Source: Leucosporidium creatinivorum (Eukaryota > Basidiomycota > Microbotryomycetes > Leucosporidiales > Leucosporidiaceae). From it: 22,877 nt of DNA. The stretch spans positions 832,345-855,221 of the forward strand of contig BCKL01000004.1 of assembly GCA_001600635.1 (NCBI GenBank). The letters are read 5' to 3'. The position numbers and the translations under genes are program-made. Positions 9,231-20,742 of the stretch are shown here, in pieces (the first letter of the stretch is position 1; each line of letters begins with the position of its first letter). A model generated the notes under the pieces. That model ran no database searches and was not told the origin of the DNA. It was given only the letters and a program-made list of their open reading frames with translations.

Positions 9231-10517
9231 AGTTGCGCGAGGGAGGGGTGGACAGAGAGTGTTGAGGGTGGTTGGGCGGCGTGGTGTGAGGCGTGTGAAT
9301 GGGGATGGGAGTGAGAGTGGGAGTGAGAGTCGGGCGAGGAGGAGCGCGAGGAGGACGGGGAGTGTGGCGGGGAGTGGGAGTGGGTGGAGGTGAGTGGCGT
9401 GGGAGCGACGTATCCGACGGCCTGGTCGATGACTTGTACCAGCCGTAGCATCGAGTCCTTGTCCTGTTCGAACAGAAGTGATGAGAGCGCCGAGGTCAGG
9501 GAGAGAGCTAGGGCAAGCGGGGGAAGAAGCAGTCTTTGAACTGCTAAGCGAGAAGAAACGTACCTCCACACATAGCGTCTCGAAGCTGACCAATCCAAAG
9601 TCCTCGATGATCTCGCAGATGACCTTGTTCAGTTGCGAGAACTTGCGAGTCCGTCGGTCTTGCTCCAGCAGCGGTACGAGGTACTCGAGATCCTTGACCT
9701 CCGTGTAGAAGTCGAGATTGAAAGCTGTGGATGCGTTCGAGATCAGCAGCACGTCCTGAAAGGCCCGACCGAGCTGGAGAAGCACTCACGAAGCTCGCCA
9801 GCGTTCGACAGTAGGTCAATCTTGCTGAGGACGTTGACGTGTGGTAGCTCCATCTGCAACATGGTGCGAAGGGAGAGAAGAAGTAGGGCGACGTATTTGC
9901 CTGCGTCGGTGATGTGGTGGGCGTCCATGAGGTGCACTGCGGCGAGCTGTCGTTCGGCGCCGAAGTCAGCTCAGCTCTGAGGTGCAGCGAGCTCCTTCCA
10001 GAGGGCCTCAAGTTCGAAGTTACTCACCCTCCATCCTCCCCTCTTTGCTAACCGCTCCACGATCCGCTTCAAGCTGCCATGATCCGTCGACAGCTCGACC
10101 TGCCCAGGCGTATCGAAGACGACGAAAGCCTCCTCCCTCTTTGCTCCCACCCACCCTCCTGCTTCCAGTGCACGATCAAGTTCTTCTTCCAGCCAATCCA
10201 TGTTGGCCTCGAGGTATTCGAGGCAGTAGAGCATGGCGCCGTTTGGCCCCAGCTTGTGAGCTTCCATGGCGTCCTGTAGCGAGATGAGCGAGGTGATGGA
10301 GATGGACGAAGGATACGGTGGTGCTGGTGCTGCTGGGTCGAGGTTCACGATGATGACTGGTCGTTCCAACGCCGTCAGAAACTGGACGGAGAGCGATGCG
10401 AAGTCAGCAAGCGATGGAGAGCTGTAGCAGAGCAACGAGACTCACTTGGTGCAGTCCATAACAGTAGGTACTCTTTCCTGAGCCTGGTGGTCCAATGACT
10501 AGCTGCCCGAACGGCAT
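9008..10517 (-). CDS. GPN2: GPN-loop GTPase 2
   Basis: Cytosolic GTPase that, with GPN1/GPN3, assists assembly and nuclear import of RNA polymerases. Exons (minus): 10517-10446, 10381-10028, 9946-9790, 9724-9564 and 9463-9008, giving 399 residues. P-loop GPPGSGKST is at residues 9-17. The family-defining Gly-Pro-Asn is at 69-71 (KLGPNGAMLYCLEYL). G3 DTPGQVEL starts at Asp114. G4 LSKID is at 182-186. The strongly conserved GELPFNLDFYTEV is restored exactly by the 9790/9724 junction. The C-terminal exon adds a long Ser/His-rich tract (repeated HS pairs and a HASHH end), then a charged tail with YADWERQRWKEEGDW and a Gly-rich end. The start is fixed by the P-loop following eight residues after Met. 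Confidence 0.95.
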
Positions 10518-11061
10518 GTTGCTGCTGAGAGAGCTTCGGCTTCGGCGTTCGAGGTCGAGAGAGGGAAAAGACGCGGCGAGGAGTTGGACAGGTAGGGAGG
10601 CTGTAGGCGGCTAGTATAGCAGGCGAGAAAGCTCTTTTAGTCCTTCTGTAGCGGCAGAGTCGAGAAGCTGAAACGAGGTAATGATGCAGGAGCCAAGCTC
10701 GACTCGGGCTGACGAGCGACGAAGGGGAGCTCGAAGGTCGTCTCTCGCCTCGACGTTCTGCCAGCGATTCGCTTTTCGACAACGCGCCGATTCACTTACA
10801 GAACCCGCCGATCGAGTCTCCTACTCTCCTCGGCGCTCTCAGCAGTCCTCTTCGCCCTCAGCAGCAACCGACGCGCTGCGATTAGCTTCGAATACCGATT
10901 GACGAGCGAGCTACACCTCGATAGCGCCGAGCAGTCTATAGGTATACTCTAGTAAGCTCAGCCATCCCATTTTCGGCTCACTCTACTAGCAAGCAGCCTC
11001 CCAAAACGAGGCAACCGCTCGTTCGTCGTCAACGGCAGCTAAGCTGTTCGTCTCGCAGAAG
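10518..11061. promoter_or_regulatory. Divergent promoter region of GPN2 and bestrophin 2, with a likely 5' UTR intron
   Basis: There are 544 bases between the two start codons. A splice-like unit lies just before the bestrophin 2 start: donor GTAAGC at 10952, branch-like CAGCTAAGC at about 11037, acceptor TCTCGCAG ending at 11058, only three bases upstream of the ATG. This suggests a 107-nt leader intron. No TATA box is evident. Confidence 0.45.
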
Positions 11062-13583
11062 ATGAGTGAATCGCCAGTGAGGAGTGCAAGTGGTCTGTCA
11101 CACATCAAGTCGACTGTGCTGTGGGCCATCATCCCCGAGATCTTCTTCTTCACGAGGTGAGCGTCAGCGTCCCCCTCTCCTTCGGCCGACTCGGAGCTCC
11201 GCTGAACCGCGATTATTCGCCCTCTGTAGTATCGCAGCCGCCGTCTGCCTGCTATCGGAGTATGTTCACAACCTCGACATTGCTACTGTGAGCTCGAACT
11301 TGCAGAAGATGTGGGACCGGATCGCAGGCTGAACTCTCGGCGTTCGCTTCGCAGACCCTCAGTGAGTTCGCGAAGCATCAGATACACAATGAAGTACTTG
11401 CTGACCATGTTATCATCTCACAGTCACCGTCTTCGGAACCGTGCTCGGATTCCTGGTCTCGTTTCGCACCTCGTCGGCCTTTGCATCGTACACCGAAGGG
11501 CGTCGGCTGTGGTCCAACATCATCCTCGCCTCCCGCTCGTTCTCAAGGCTCGCTTGGATTCATGTACCAAACTACATAAACCCTCCTGTCGAAGGCGAGG
11601 AGGTCTCGGACGACGAAAAGCGCCGTGAGTGGCACTGGTGTGGGTGAGCTTTACGAGGCACCTCCGAGCTCACCGATACTCTCGCTGCAGGAGCCATTGT
11701 CGAGAAGAAGAGCGCCATCAACCTCGTCGCCGCTTTCTCTGTAGCAGTGAGCCTGCTCCTACACCGCCAGAACCCGAACGTGGCTGACCCCACCGTCCGT
11801 CCCCTGCTCGGCGCTCGTCTCGTCTTTCCCTCCGATTGTCATCCTCTCATCCTTCCCATTCTCTTCACCCGGATCAAGACGCAACATTACTGTAGAGGAG
11901 AGTCTGGGATCTTTTACTCGGACCTTTACCCGCTCGTCTGCTACCTTCCCCGATATCGCCTTCCCACCTCCAACTACATCGCTCGACCGGATCTTGATCC
12001 CCTCTACGTCGCGCAATCCGACCCTTCGGCTTTGGAGACCCTGTCGGCTGCAGCACTCGCCTCATTTTCCGCCTCAGGATCCACCATCGCTGCCGGCACT
12101 CCTCTCCTCAGCCGACAGAGCAGCTTCGTCTCCGGCGTGAGCGCCTTCTCGGGCCCTGGAGGTCGTCACGAGCGCAAACCGACCTGGTCGACCACCGAGG
12201 CCATCATGAACCCTGCTACAGGCGGTCAGATCAGCCAAATCAAGTCGCCTCGCCCTCTCCTCCCTGCGAGGAACCCCCCTCCCATCTCACTCGACGATTG
12301 GATCCCCTTCTACGGCCTCTTCCACGACATTTACTCCCTTTGTCGCGGTCGAGCTCGTCAGCTGCACAAGGCGGCTCGAGGGAAGAAGGACTACCACCGA
12401 AGGAAGCGCCAGCCGATCCAAGGACAGAAGGACGGGGACCACGTCCCTCTCGAGATCACATTTCTGCTATCGGGCTGGGTTGCAGCGTTGCAGAGGAGGA
12501 AGAGCATAGATGTGCCGACGATCAACTCGCTTCTCGCTGCGCTGCAAAGCTTCTCGGATTTGTTGACGGGGTTGGAGAGGGTCTTGTGAGTTCTGCGCCG
12601 AGCTGGTATTGGGCGATGCTAACGCCTCTGGTCTTGTCGCAGACTCTCACCGATCCCACTGGCGTACAGCATTCACCTTCGCCAAGTAATCTGGATCTAT
12701 CTCCTCTTCCTACCAACTCAGCTTCACGCGACGTTCGGCTGGCTGGTGAGCGTGCTCGCTCGTTCCTGCTCGCGGCGATATCTGACCTGCGTCACTCGAA
12801 CAGACCGTACCGGCAACCGCCATCACCACTTTTTGCTTCATCGGCTTCTTGCAGATCGGCAACGAGATTGAGAACGTGAGTCTGAGCAAGCCGAGCTCGC
12901 CTGCCTCGACCGAGAAGCTTACTTATGCCGTCTCCCTCGCCACAGCCGCTCGGATACGACGCGTAAGATCTCACATCGCTCTCATCAACATCTGACGGAG
13001 CTGACCGCTGTCCTTGACCCCATCATCCTCATCGCACTCGCCTTTCCTTTCGCCGAACCGTCTCGCTCGCTCATGCCGCTGGCTCCCCAACTCCTCAACA
13101 CATCACCACTCACACCCTCGAATCTTCATAACTAATTACCTCAAACAGGAGCGACCTCGACCTCGAAGCCTTCACCGCCGTCATTCGCAAAGAGCTTCGC
13201 GAGATGACGGCTCACCCCACCGAGGAGGCTGACCCCGCCAACTTCTTCTTCGTCGACTCAAACCTGTGAGCGCTACTCATTCCATGAGAGCTACGAACGT
13301 TAGCTCGAGCTCTAGGCTGCTCGTCGATCTATCTGCTGACCTCGACTTCGCTCGGCGCTCTCGCAGACCTTTCGCTACTGCTCCCGAATGGTCCGGGCAG
13401 TCGGCGCGTCAAATCATCGAGGAAGAGGTACCACTCGAGGAGCTCGCTGCTCGGTTGAAGGCAGGCGGAGGGCAGCCTACACTTGCTGAGCGAGAGGCCG
13501 AGCTGCTGAGGAAGCTGACCGAGAGGGAGAGGGGGAAGAGGCATCCTTACCGAGGAGATAGCGGGAAGACGCAGGGCGTCTAG
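11062..13583 (+). CDS. Bestrophin-like (UPF0187/RFP-TM) anion channel, paralogue 2
   Basis: Predicted membrane anion channel, full-length. Exons: 11062-11156, 11230-11287, 11355-11361, 11424-11624, 11691-11746, 11879-12585, 12643-12745, 12804-12875, 12946-12962, 13149-13265 and 13367-13583. They sum to 549 residues with no frame conflict. Family blocks: VLWAIIPEIFFFT (first membrane segment); LITVFGTVLGFLVSFRTSSA with YTEGRRLWSNII; NLVAAFSVATQHYCRGE; DLYPLVCYLP; YSIHLRQVIWIYLLFLPTQ; and IGFLQIGNEIENPLGYD. A Ser/Ala-rich insert lies at about 165-250. The C terminus is a charged helix-like region (VPLEELAARLKAGG, EREAELLRKLTERERGK). Exon 3 has seven bases and exon 9 only 17. The 12963-13148 intron, 186 nt, is the longest in the gene. 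It is the second copy of the gene at 1297 but shares no exact intron position with it. Confidence 0.93.
11355..11361 (+). other. 7-nt microexon (ACCCTCA) of bestrophin 2
   Basis: It is flanked by CTTCGCAG before and GTGAGT after. Each neighbouring intron has its own branch site (GGCTGAAC and TGCTGACC). Including these seven bases gives IATTLITVFGTVLGF, the conserved start of the second membrane region. Skipping it shifts the frame away from VFGTVLGF. Confidence 0.85.
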
Positions 13584-14560
13584 AATAGCTGGTAGAGGTA
13601 AGATGGACATTGGATCATGCTAGGTATTGCAGTGCATCAGTTTCTGTTAACCTCGGCGCTCGGCTCTGTTCTCGTGAGGCTCCAGCGACTGCATGAGAGA
13701 TGCAGCCAATAGAGAAGATTGGCAGTGGCACATCACTGTACTGAATTACCGCCACTCCGCCCAGGAGCAATGATACGAGTTGACAGTAAATCGAGCGAGC
13801 CGTTCGATTCTTGCCCTCGTCCGCATCGCTCGTTTCTTTCGCCTCTTCGCCTCCGCCCTCGAGTCGAATCGCTGGAAGCTATACACGACTCAAAAAGCTA
13901 CACGGCCACACCTCTGCACCCCACATCGCGACAGCGCCCGCCTCTGCTCAGACCCTCCCGAGTCGAAGCTCTCGTCTCGTCGCTCTCCTTCGCTGCTGCT
14001 CGTGCCCCGGTAGCTCTCCGCGTGATAGTACGAAGCTCAAGGTAAGTCTCCGCCTATGCGAAGGCGCTCGTGCTAGGAGTCATGTACTGGAGATGCGGGA
14101 GTCGAGCGAGGTTCAGCGCTGAGCCAGACCTGGAAGGGTGGCCGGTGCAGAGAGAGGGGGAAGAGGAGGAGCGGACACTACTTGACACTCCCGGAGCTCC
14201 TGCTGACCTCGTACTCTCTTCCCCTCCACGCAGAGTCGGGTGGAAGGGACGCCCTTAGCTCTTGTCGCTCGCTTGCTGCTGCTCAGGCGTATCGCCGCTC
14301 GGAAGCTCGTGAGTCATCTCTGCTGGCAGCCTTTCCTCTCCTCCTCTTGTCTTGGCGTACTCGGCGTTGAACGAGCGAGAGGCGCAGAGGTCTCTTGCGA
14401 CATCCGCTCGCATCCTGTCGACTCTCGCTGATCCTGAACCCCATACAGTACAGACTACACGACCTTACCTCATCCTCCTTCTCCCTCATCCTCCTCCCCG
14501 CCTACGACCGCTTCGTACACCTCTCACCACCTCTTCTCCCTCCGGCGCCGAACCGCCGGC
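13584..14560 (+). other. Intergenic region and likely spliced 5' leader of the F-box gene
   Basis: No protein-coding exon is convincing. Two intron-like units are visible on the plus strand. The first is 14042-14233 (donor GTAAGT; branch GCTGACC; acceptor CCACGCAG). The second is 14309-14448 (donor GTGAGT; branch CGCTGATC; acceptor CATACAG). The 75-nt exon between them carries an in-frame stop relative to the ATG at 14561, so these would be leader exons. The 13584-14040 part shows no further structure. Confidence 0.4.
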
Positions 14561-15697
14561 ATGGCCCCTCCTCCCCTCCCCAACGAGATCATCGCTCGCA
14601 TCCTCGAGCTGGTCGCAGAGCCGATACATGTACCCAATCTGCATCGTCACGAGGCGTACCAGACTCTCATATCCTCGGCCCTCGTTTCCAAGGCCTTCGG
14701 TGCTCTAGCAACGGAGCAGCTCTACCGCCGTCTTAACGTCGCTTGGGATACAGAGGATTACTACGGACCGCTCACCTACGACTCGATGTGCTTGGAGATC
14801 GCCCTGCTGCGCTACGAGGGTCTGGGACGGTTGACTCGCCGCCTCAGTCTGGACGGCTCGGCGCTTCACATCGTCGAGGAGATCACAAGTGCCGACGAGG
14901 ACAGCGTCCGCCGCTCCACAGCCATTTTCTTGACCTGCTGTACCTCCCTCACTACTCTGGAGCTGGTCGGGTTCTCCGATGATCTCTTGCAAGAGCTGAT
15001 CGCCCAGGTTGGCGAAAAGCGTGGGGACTTGCCCGAACTACTACTGACGAGGAGCCGACGCGAGTTCGGCGACAGCACGGATATCACAACCCTGGCCAAC
15101 CTCCTCCGGCCATATCCGAGCCTGCAAAGCCTCTGTATCAGTCGTCGACTCAGCATCTTACCCGCCGACGCGGAGGCCTTCATCAGCGATGGCATCCTCC
15201 TCCCTCTCGCCCGCCTCACGTACCTCGAGGTCGGAGCGTATGCGCACGGTGTGCTCGCGGTCGTCGTCTCCAATCCTCTCTCAACGCTGGGCCATCTCGT
15301 CATCCATCTCGGCTCCCACGAGGACGAATTCCCCTTCCTCCGCACCTACGTGCCCAAGCTCGCGACCCTCACGCACTTTGAGGCTACCATGCCTCTACTC
15401 GACTACCTCAAGATACTCATACCCCTCCTCAGCCACTGCACCGCGCTCACTCGAGCTCGATTTAGCGTCAAGCCAAAACCGAAGAAGCACGAGCGGATTC
15501 GCTGCGAGGATACCGACCTCACGCAGCTCCCACAATCGCTGCGCGAACTCGATCTTTGGGAGAGCGGTCTCGGATTTGCTCCTACGATGGTGTTCATGGA
15601 GGCCGAGGGGTTCTCGGTGTGCACCGTGACGCCGGCGTCATGGTGTTGGACCAAGGACGAGAACACGGCGTGGGATGCGCTGGATGAGGGGAGGTGA
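14561..15697 (+). CDS. F-box-like protein with Leu-rich C-terminal region
   Basis: A 378-residue protein in a single uninterrupted reading frame, unlike all its neighbours. The N terminus PPLPNEIIARILELVAEP at about 4-21, then SALVSKAFGALATEQLYRRL at about 43-62, fits an F-box (LPxEI...V...VSK.F). Such domains bind Skp1 in SCF ubiquitin ligases. The rest is built of irregular Leu-rich segments (LTTLELVGFSDDLLQEL, LQSLCISRRLSILP, LTYLEVGAYAHGVL, LRELDLWESGLGF) suggestive of degenerate leucine-rich repeats, as in many fungal F-box proteins. The substrate is unknown. The start is the first in-frame ATG after an upstream stop in the putative leader exon. Confidence 0.8.
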   Translation: MAPPPLPNEIIARILELVAEPIHVPNLHRHEAYQTLISSALVSKAFGALATEQLYRRLNVAWDTEDYYGPLTYDSMCLEIALLRYEGLGRLTRRLSLDGSALHIVEEITSADEDSVRRSTAIFLTCCTSLTTLELVGFSDDLLQELIAQVGEKRGDLPELLLTRSRREFGDSTDITTLANLLRPYPSLQSLCISRRLSILPADAEAFISDGILLPLARLTYLEVGAYAHGVLAVVVSNPLSTLGHLVIHLGSHEDEFPFLRTYVPKLATLTHFEATMPLLDYLKILIPLLSHCTALTRARFSVKPKPKKHERIRCEDTDLTQLPQSLRELDLWESGLGFAPTMVFMEAEGFSVCTVTPASWCWTKDENTAWDALDEGR

Positions 15698-16024
15698 AGT
15701 GTCCGTGCAGCTCTCGGAATACGATACGACTTGGCTTGATTCGAGTCTGAGAGGTCTGAGGAGCGATGAGAGAGGAGCCGAGAGCGAGAGAAGGGAAAGG
15801 CTTCGGAAGCGACTCGCTGTCTCTCACTGCTCTCTTCTCGTCCGCAAGTCTAAGGAACGAGCTTTCCATTCCCGCGACTAGCCGAAAGCTTAAGATATGA
15901 GGTGCGATGAGAGAGATTCTTGTCTCCCGAGGGGGAGTTTTGCGAAGGGAGGAGAGGAGATTAAACGTTGCGAGAGGGGAAGCGCTAGTGATGGAGATGC
16001 GCCGAAGTGGGGGTATGAGGGAGA
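15698..16024. other. Convergent 3' intergenic region between the F-box and vigilin genes
   Basis: There are 327 bases between two facing stop codons, presumably the two 3' untranslated regions. No terminator-like hairpin or additional gene is clear. Confidence 0.5.
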
Positions 16025-19000
16025 CTAATAGCGCTCCTCGTCGTAGTTGCGCTGCTGGCGTGGTGGCCGGGGAGCGGCAAGGCGGACGATCTGCTGGTGA
16101 GCAGCGTCGATAGCGGCGGGGGTTCCGGTGAGGGTGAGCTCTGTAGAGGAGGACGAGGTCAGCGAGGGAAGCTAGAGCGAGAGCACGGTCATAGCTCACT
16201 GTTGGCATCGCGCTTGCCGACGACCTCGACCTCGACTCCATGCGAACGAAGCTGGTCGAGTCCGGATCCACCTCGGCCGACGATGCGGGGCACTGCGAGG
16301 GAGAGAGGGGCATCAGCGCTGAGCGAAGTAGAAGGAAGGCGGAAGCTACTCACTCAGACCGCGAGGGACGGTGAGCCAAGCGACATGAGTCGCCGACTTG
16401 GCGAGCTCGAGGCTTCGCTCAATGTCCTCGATGACCTTCTGCGCGTTCTCCTCCGAGGTCGACTCGACGACCCACGGAATCTCCTCCGTATCGTTCTCCT
16501 CCTCGTCGTCGTAGAGGGCGACGAGCTGGAACTCGATGGCCTCCTCTGCGGACTGCTCGCCGTCATCGTCGATGCGGCCGGCGGGGGAGGAAGAGCCGTT
16601 GGGAGTAGTAGGCTTCTTGCTCTTGATGGCGGAGGAGGGAGGCTTCTGACCGCCGTGAGTGACGCGAGTGCCGGAGGGGAGCGAGCGGAAGAAACGTCCT
16701 CCCTGCGCGATCTTGGCGTGGAACTTCTTGGGAACCTGGATGGTCTTCGAAGCCGAAGGAGCGGCAGCACGGCCCTTCTGCGAAAGTGAACGAGGGCGAC
16801 GTTAGCCTTGTCGAAGCGAGATAAGGAACAAACGCTCAAACGCACAGAGAGGTCGGCAGCGGCGGCGACAGCAGCCTCGCGAGGTCCGACAATCTTGATG
16901 ATGTCGGAGGCAGCGGCATTCTTGACGTCGTCAGGGTTGGAGACCTCGCCAGCCTGCGAGTACTCGTTCCATGAGGGCATGGTGACCTTGACGCCGTGCT
17001 TCCTCTGAAGCTCCTGGATGGCCGAGGCGCCCTTGCCGATGATGGAGGCGTGCTGGGACTGGGGGACGGCGACACCGAAGACGATGCGCGAGCGAAGGCT
17101 CTCGACCTCCTTCTCGAGCGCGGCGCGAATCTTCTCGGCGACGGCCTTGGGAGCGGTGATGGTGACGTTCTCGGCTCCATCCCCCTGGCGAGGGAAGCGA
17201 ACAGTGTTGCCCGAGGCGCGAGAGTCGGTGGGTCCTCCGGCCTTGGCGATGAGCTCCCTGATGCTCGATCCTCCCGAACCGATGAGGGTGGTGTGGTACT
17301 CGCGAGGGATCTGGATGGTGAACCTGGCCTCGTCGTCGACCTCCTTGGCGATGGCCTCAATGGCCTCGCGAGCCTTCTTCGTGCCCGACTTGGTTCCCCT
17401 CAAGGTGATCGTGGCGGTGGTGGCCTCCTCGCCCTGTTGGTCAACGTCGACCGACTGGACTCCGGTGTCCTCCTTGATCTGGTTGACCTGGGATCCGGCC
17501 TTGCCGAGGATGCGAGGGAGCGACTTGACCGAGACGGTGAAGGTGACGACGTTGCCGTTCTCCTGCTCGTAGGCGATGAGGGCGACGAGCTCTCCACGAG
17601 CGGCGTCGGCTCCCTTCTTGCCTCCACGGATGGTGATCTCGTTGGGGTTGCCAGCGCGAGGAGTCTCGTCGGCGTCGTCTCCACCCTTGCGGCCGTCGCG
17701 GGGGAAGTTGATTCGGACCTCGTACTTCTCCTCGAGACGCTTGAGGTAGGTTCCCTGCTTGCCGATGAGGGATCCGCGCTCGAGAGCAGGAGGAAGGGCG
17801 ATGGTGACGGTGATCTCGTCGGCCTGCGAAGATAGGAAGAGGTCAGCTCGGCGGGGGACGAGCGAAGGAGAAAGCGACTTACGATCCTGGTCACCTGGCT
17901 CTGGATGCGCTTCTTGGCCTCCTCAGCGTTCTCCTTGCGACCCTTGATGGTGACCTTGCTCTTGCCACCGACACGCTTCTTAGTCGCTCCTCCAGCGGGA
18001 GCAGCGGCGGCGCCGAGCTCCTCGAAATCGACGCGGACGCCGAGGTCGTCGCGGAGCTTGCTGATCCCTGATCCAGCCTTGCCGACGACGTGACGGACAT
18101 GGATGGTCTCCATCTCGAACTCGATGACCTGCGGTGGAGCGGAGAACTGTCAGCTTCGAGCTGGAGGCGGGCAAAGGCGAACGAGCTCTACTCACGTGCG
18201 AGTTGACAATCTCCTCGTTCTTGGCATCCTCAGCGATACGCTCAATCTCCTTCCTCACGCGCTCGACCTCATCCGAAGGACCGCGAATGACGACCTCATC
18301 GTCGTTGGCTCCAGCCTTGGCCGACTCGCCCTTCTTGGCCGAACCGAACGAGACGTTGACGAGCTTCTCCTCGCCGATAACGGCGTTGAGGGTGGTGCCG
18401 CCGGCACCGATGATGTTGCGGTGGAGCGAGGAGGGGATGGTGAGGGTGATCGACTTGATGTCGGCGGCCTCCTTGGCCATGTTGAGGATCTCAGTCTTGA
18501 CCTCTGCGAAACGGGTCAAGAGAAGTCAGCTCAGGTGCAGCGGGACAAAAGGAGAACACTCACCCTCGAGAACCTCGGTGGCGACACCCTCGCCAGTGAA
18601 GACGAGGAGAATGTCGGACCTGTCCTCTCCCTCGGGAGGGAAGACGAGCTCGACGTTCCGCTTCTCCTCAAACGCCTTGATGTTCTTGCCCTTCTTGCCA
18701 ATCAAATGACGGTGGATGAGGCTGTCGACCTCGACGATGGCAAAGTTGGAAGGAGGGAGCTTGCGAACAATGTTGATGATGGCCTGGCGAGCTCCAGCGA
18801 TGTTGGAAGCAGCGCCTTCCTTGCCGACGATCTCGATGAGGGGAGTTCCAGCGTCGATGGCGCTCTGGCGAGGGAGGAAGACCTGGGTCTTGTTCTCATC
18901 CGAGAGGGCGCGGAACTTCTGCTTGCGGAGGACGTAGCGAGTGAGCGAGGCGGCGTAGACCTTGCGGTCGTGGGAGCCGGCGTGGGCGGTGGTGAGGTCG

Positions 19001-20742
19001 AGAGTCTCGATGGGAGTCGCGTTGGCCTTGTTCATGACCTGCGAAGATGGCCAAGGTCAGCAATGCTCTTCATGCGAAGCGCAAGGAGCGAGCGTACGAT
19101 CTGGAAGGCGCCGATGATGGCAGCCTGGGGTCCACGGATGGTGACGTTCTCGTTGGCGTCGTCGATGGGAGGGAGCTCGACCGAGCAGCCAGTCTCCACG
19201 AGGATCTCGTCGCCGGCGGGGCCGACGAGGAAGCGGTGCTGGCGCTTGTTGATGCCGATGGAAGCCGAGGTAGTGGTGCTCTTCTGTGGAGGCGTTGGGA
19301 GTCGTCAGGTTCGGTCTACATCTTGATACAAAAAGTCCAACGTACAAGGTTGGCCACCTCAGCCTCAATTGCCTGGACGACGCGAGCGACGGCCTCCCTC
19401 TCGCCCGAGACGGTGACGAACTTCTCGACAGTCTCGCGCTCCTCCTCGCCTTCTCCACTGGCGGAAAGACCGCGCTTCTCGTACGACCTGGGCACGAAGA
19501 CGTTGACGGTTCCAGTAGCGCCAACCGACTCGACGAGCTCGGCGACCTTGGCTCCCTTTGCGCCGTTGAGGAGGGGCCAGAACTCCTTGGGGATGGTCTC
19601 GAGCTGCTTCTGCACCTTGGAGACACGCTCCGAGACGATGGCGAGGATCTTGGCGCGAGCGGCGGCGACGGCGGTCGAGTCTCCCGAGACGGTGATGGCG
19701 ATGAGGGGGCCGTCCTGGAGGTCCTCCGACTCGGTCTGAGCCTCGTCGGCGTCGGCGGTAGAGTCGCGGGAAGGGATCTGAATGTTGGCTCCCGTGGCAT
19801 CGGTGATGGACTTGAGGGTGCGGCCTGTAGAAGAGCAAAGGTCAGCTTCCGGCGGCGCGTGAGATGAAGCGCGAGCGCGACGGCGAAGGAGCGAGGCTCA
19901 CCCTTGGCACCGACGATGAAACCACGGAGGCCAGCAGGGACCTCAACATCGATGCTGACCTTCTTGGCGAGCCTGGCGAGGAGCTCGCGCTTGACCTGAG
20001 CGACCTTCTCCTCCGCGTTATCTCCCTTGCTCTTGATGATGAAGGTGGTGAGAACGCGGGAGATGGAGGCCTCGACGGTGACGGTAGGGTGACGCTTCAT
20101 GAGGAGCTTCATGACCTCGCCGAGAGTGGTGGGCTCAGCCTGGCGCTCGTTGGAGAAGGTGCCGCGTCCGCGTCCGATGGCGAATCCGCTCGAGGCGGAG
20201 GGCGCCTGGATGTGGATCTCATTGTTGGGCATCTGTACATTGGTCGAGAAGAAAGCAGACCTGGCAGCGAAGCCCTCATCTCCGCCGGCCGAGGAAGGGG
20301 TAGCGGGGCGCGAGCTGGGCGTCGAGAGCGAGTCCTGCTGCTTGATACGCTGAGCGGCGGCACCTCCTCCAGATCCCCAGGTGGCAGCCTTCTTGCCAGT
20401 AGAACCTCCTCCCAAGCTAGGGAACGCCGACTCGTCCGAGACGTCGAGCGCCTTGGCCTTGCGAGTCGAAGGCGCGGGGGCAGCGGCCTCGAAGGCGGTG
20501 GAAACGGGGAAGGGGTCCTCAGTGATTGCGAAGGGAGGGAAGGGGTCCTCGGTAATGATGGAAGGTGTAGCTTGTTGAGCCTCGTGTGCTTGCTGGAGGC
20601 GCTGAGCTGCCGAGAGGCCCGAGCCGCCGACCGACGTGTCTGGCTGAGGAGCAGTAGTCGATGTGTTGCCAGAGAGGGAAGGGAAGTCGCCGCCGTTGGC
20701 TCCGTTCGCCTCGTGACCGTTGGTGAACTCGTTGGCGGACAT
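16025..20742 (-). CDS. Vigilin/Scp160-like multi-KH RNA-binding protein
   Basis: Polysome- and ER-associated RNA-binding protein of the vigilin family. Exons (minus): 20742-19902, 19824-19346, 19283-19098, 19038-18564, 18503-18196, 18128-17883, 17823-16846, 16777-16354, 16292-16200 and 16140-16025, giving 1381 residues in frame (yeast Scp160 has about 1220). Residues 1-250 are disordered, with FPSL motifs near the start and near residue 117 and a tandem ITEDPFP repeat. About a dozen KH repeats follow. Visible KH loops: FIVGAKG, LLNGAKG, LVGPAG, LIGKKG, IIGAGG, VVGKAG, LIGKQG, ILGKAG, LIGSGG, IIGKGA (last Gly lost) and IVGRGG. One or two more repeats (near residues 530 and 1180) have lost the loop. 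It ends QQRNYDEERY. A longer in-frame start exists at 20985, but that segment reads like leader sequence. Confidence 0.93.

Noticed and set aside
13719-14045. Overlapping 60-110-codon plus-strand frames in the gap before the F-box gene
   Set aside because: They are short and Ser/Arg-rich, in three frames at once, and not joined by splice sites into a longer protein.
18103-19326. A 407-codon open frame on the plus strand, and similar long frames at 16996-17835 and 19864-20802
   Set aside because: They are antisense to the vigilin exons. The GC-biased third positions of the real gene leave the opposite strand open, and the translations are low-complexity with no family resemblance.
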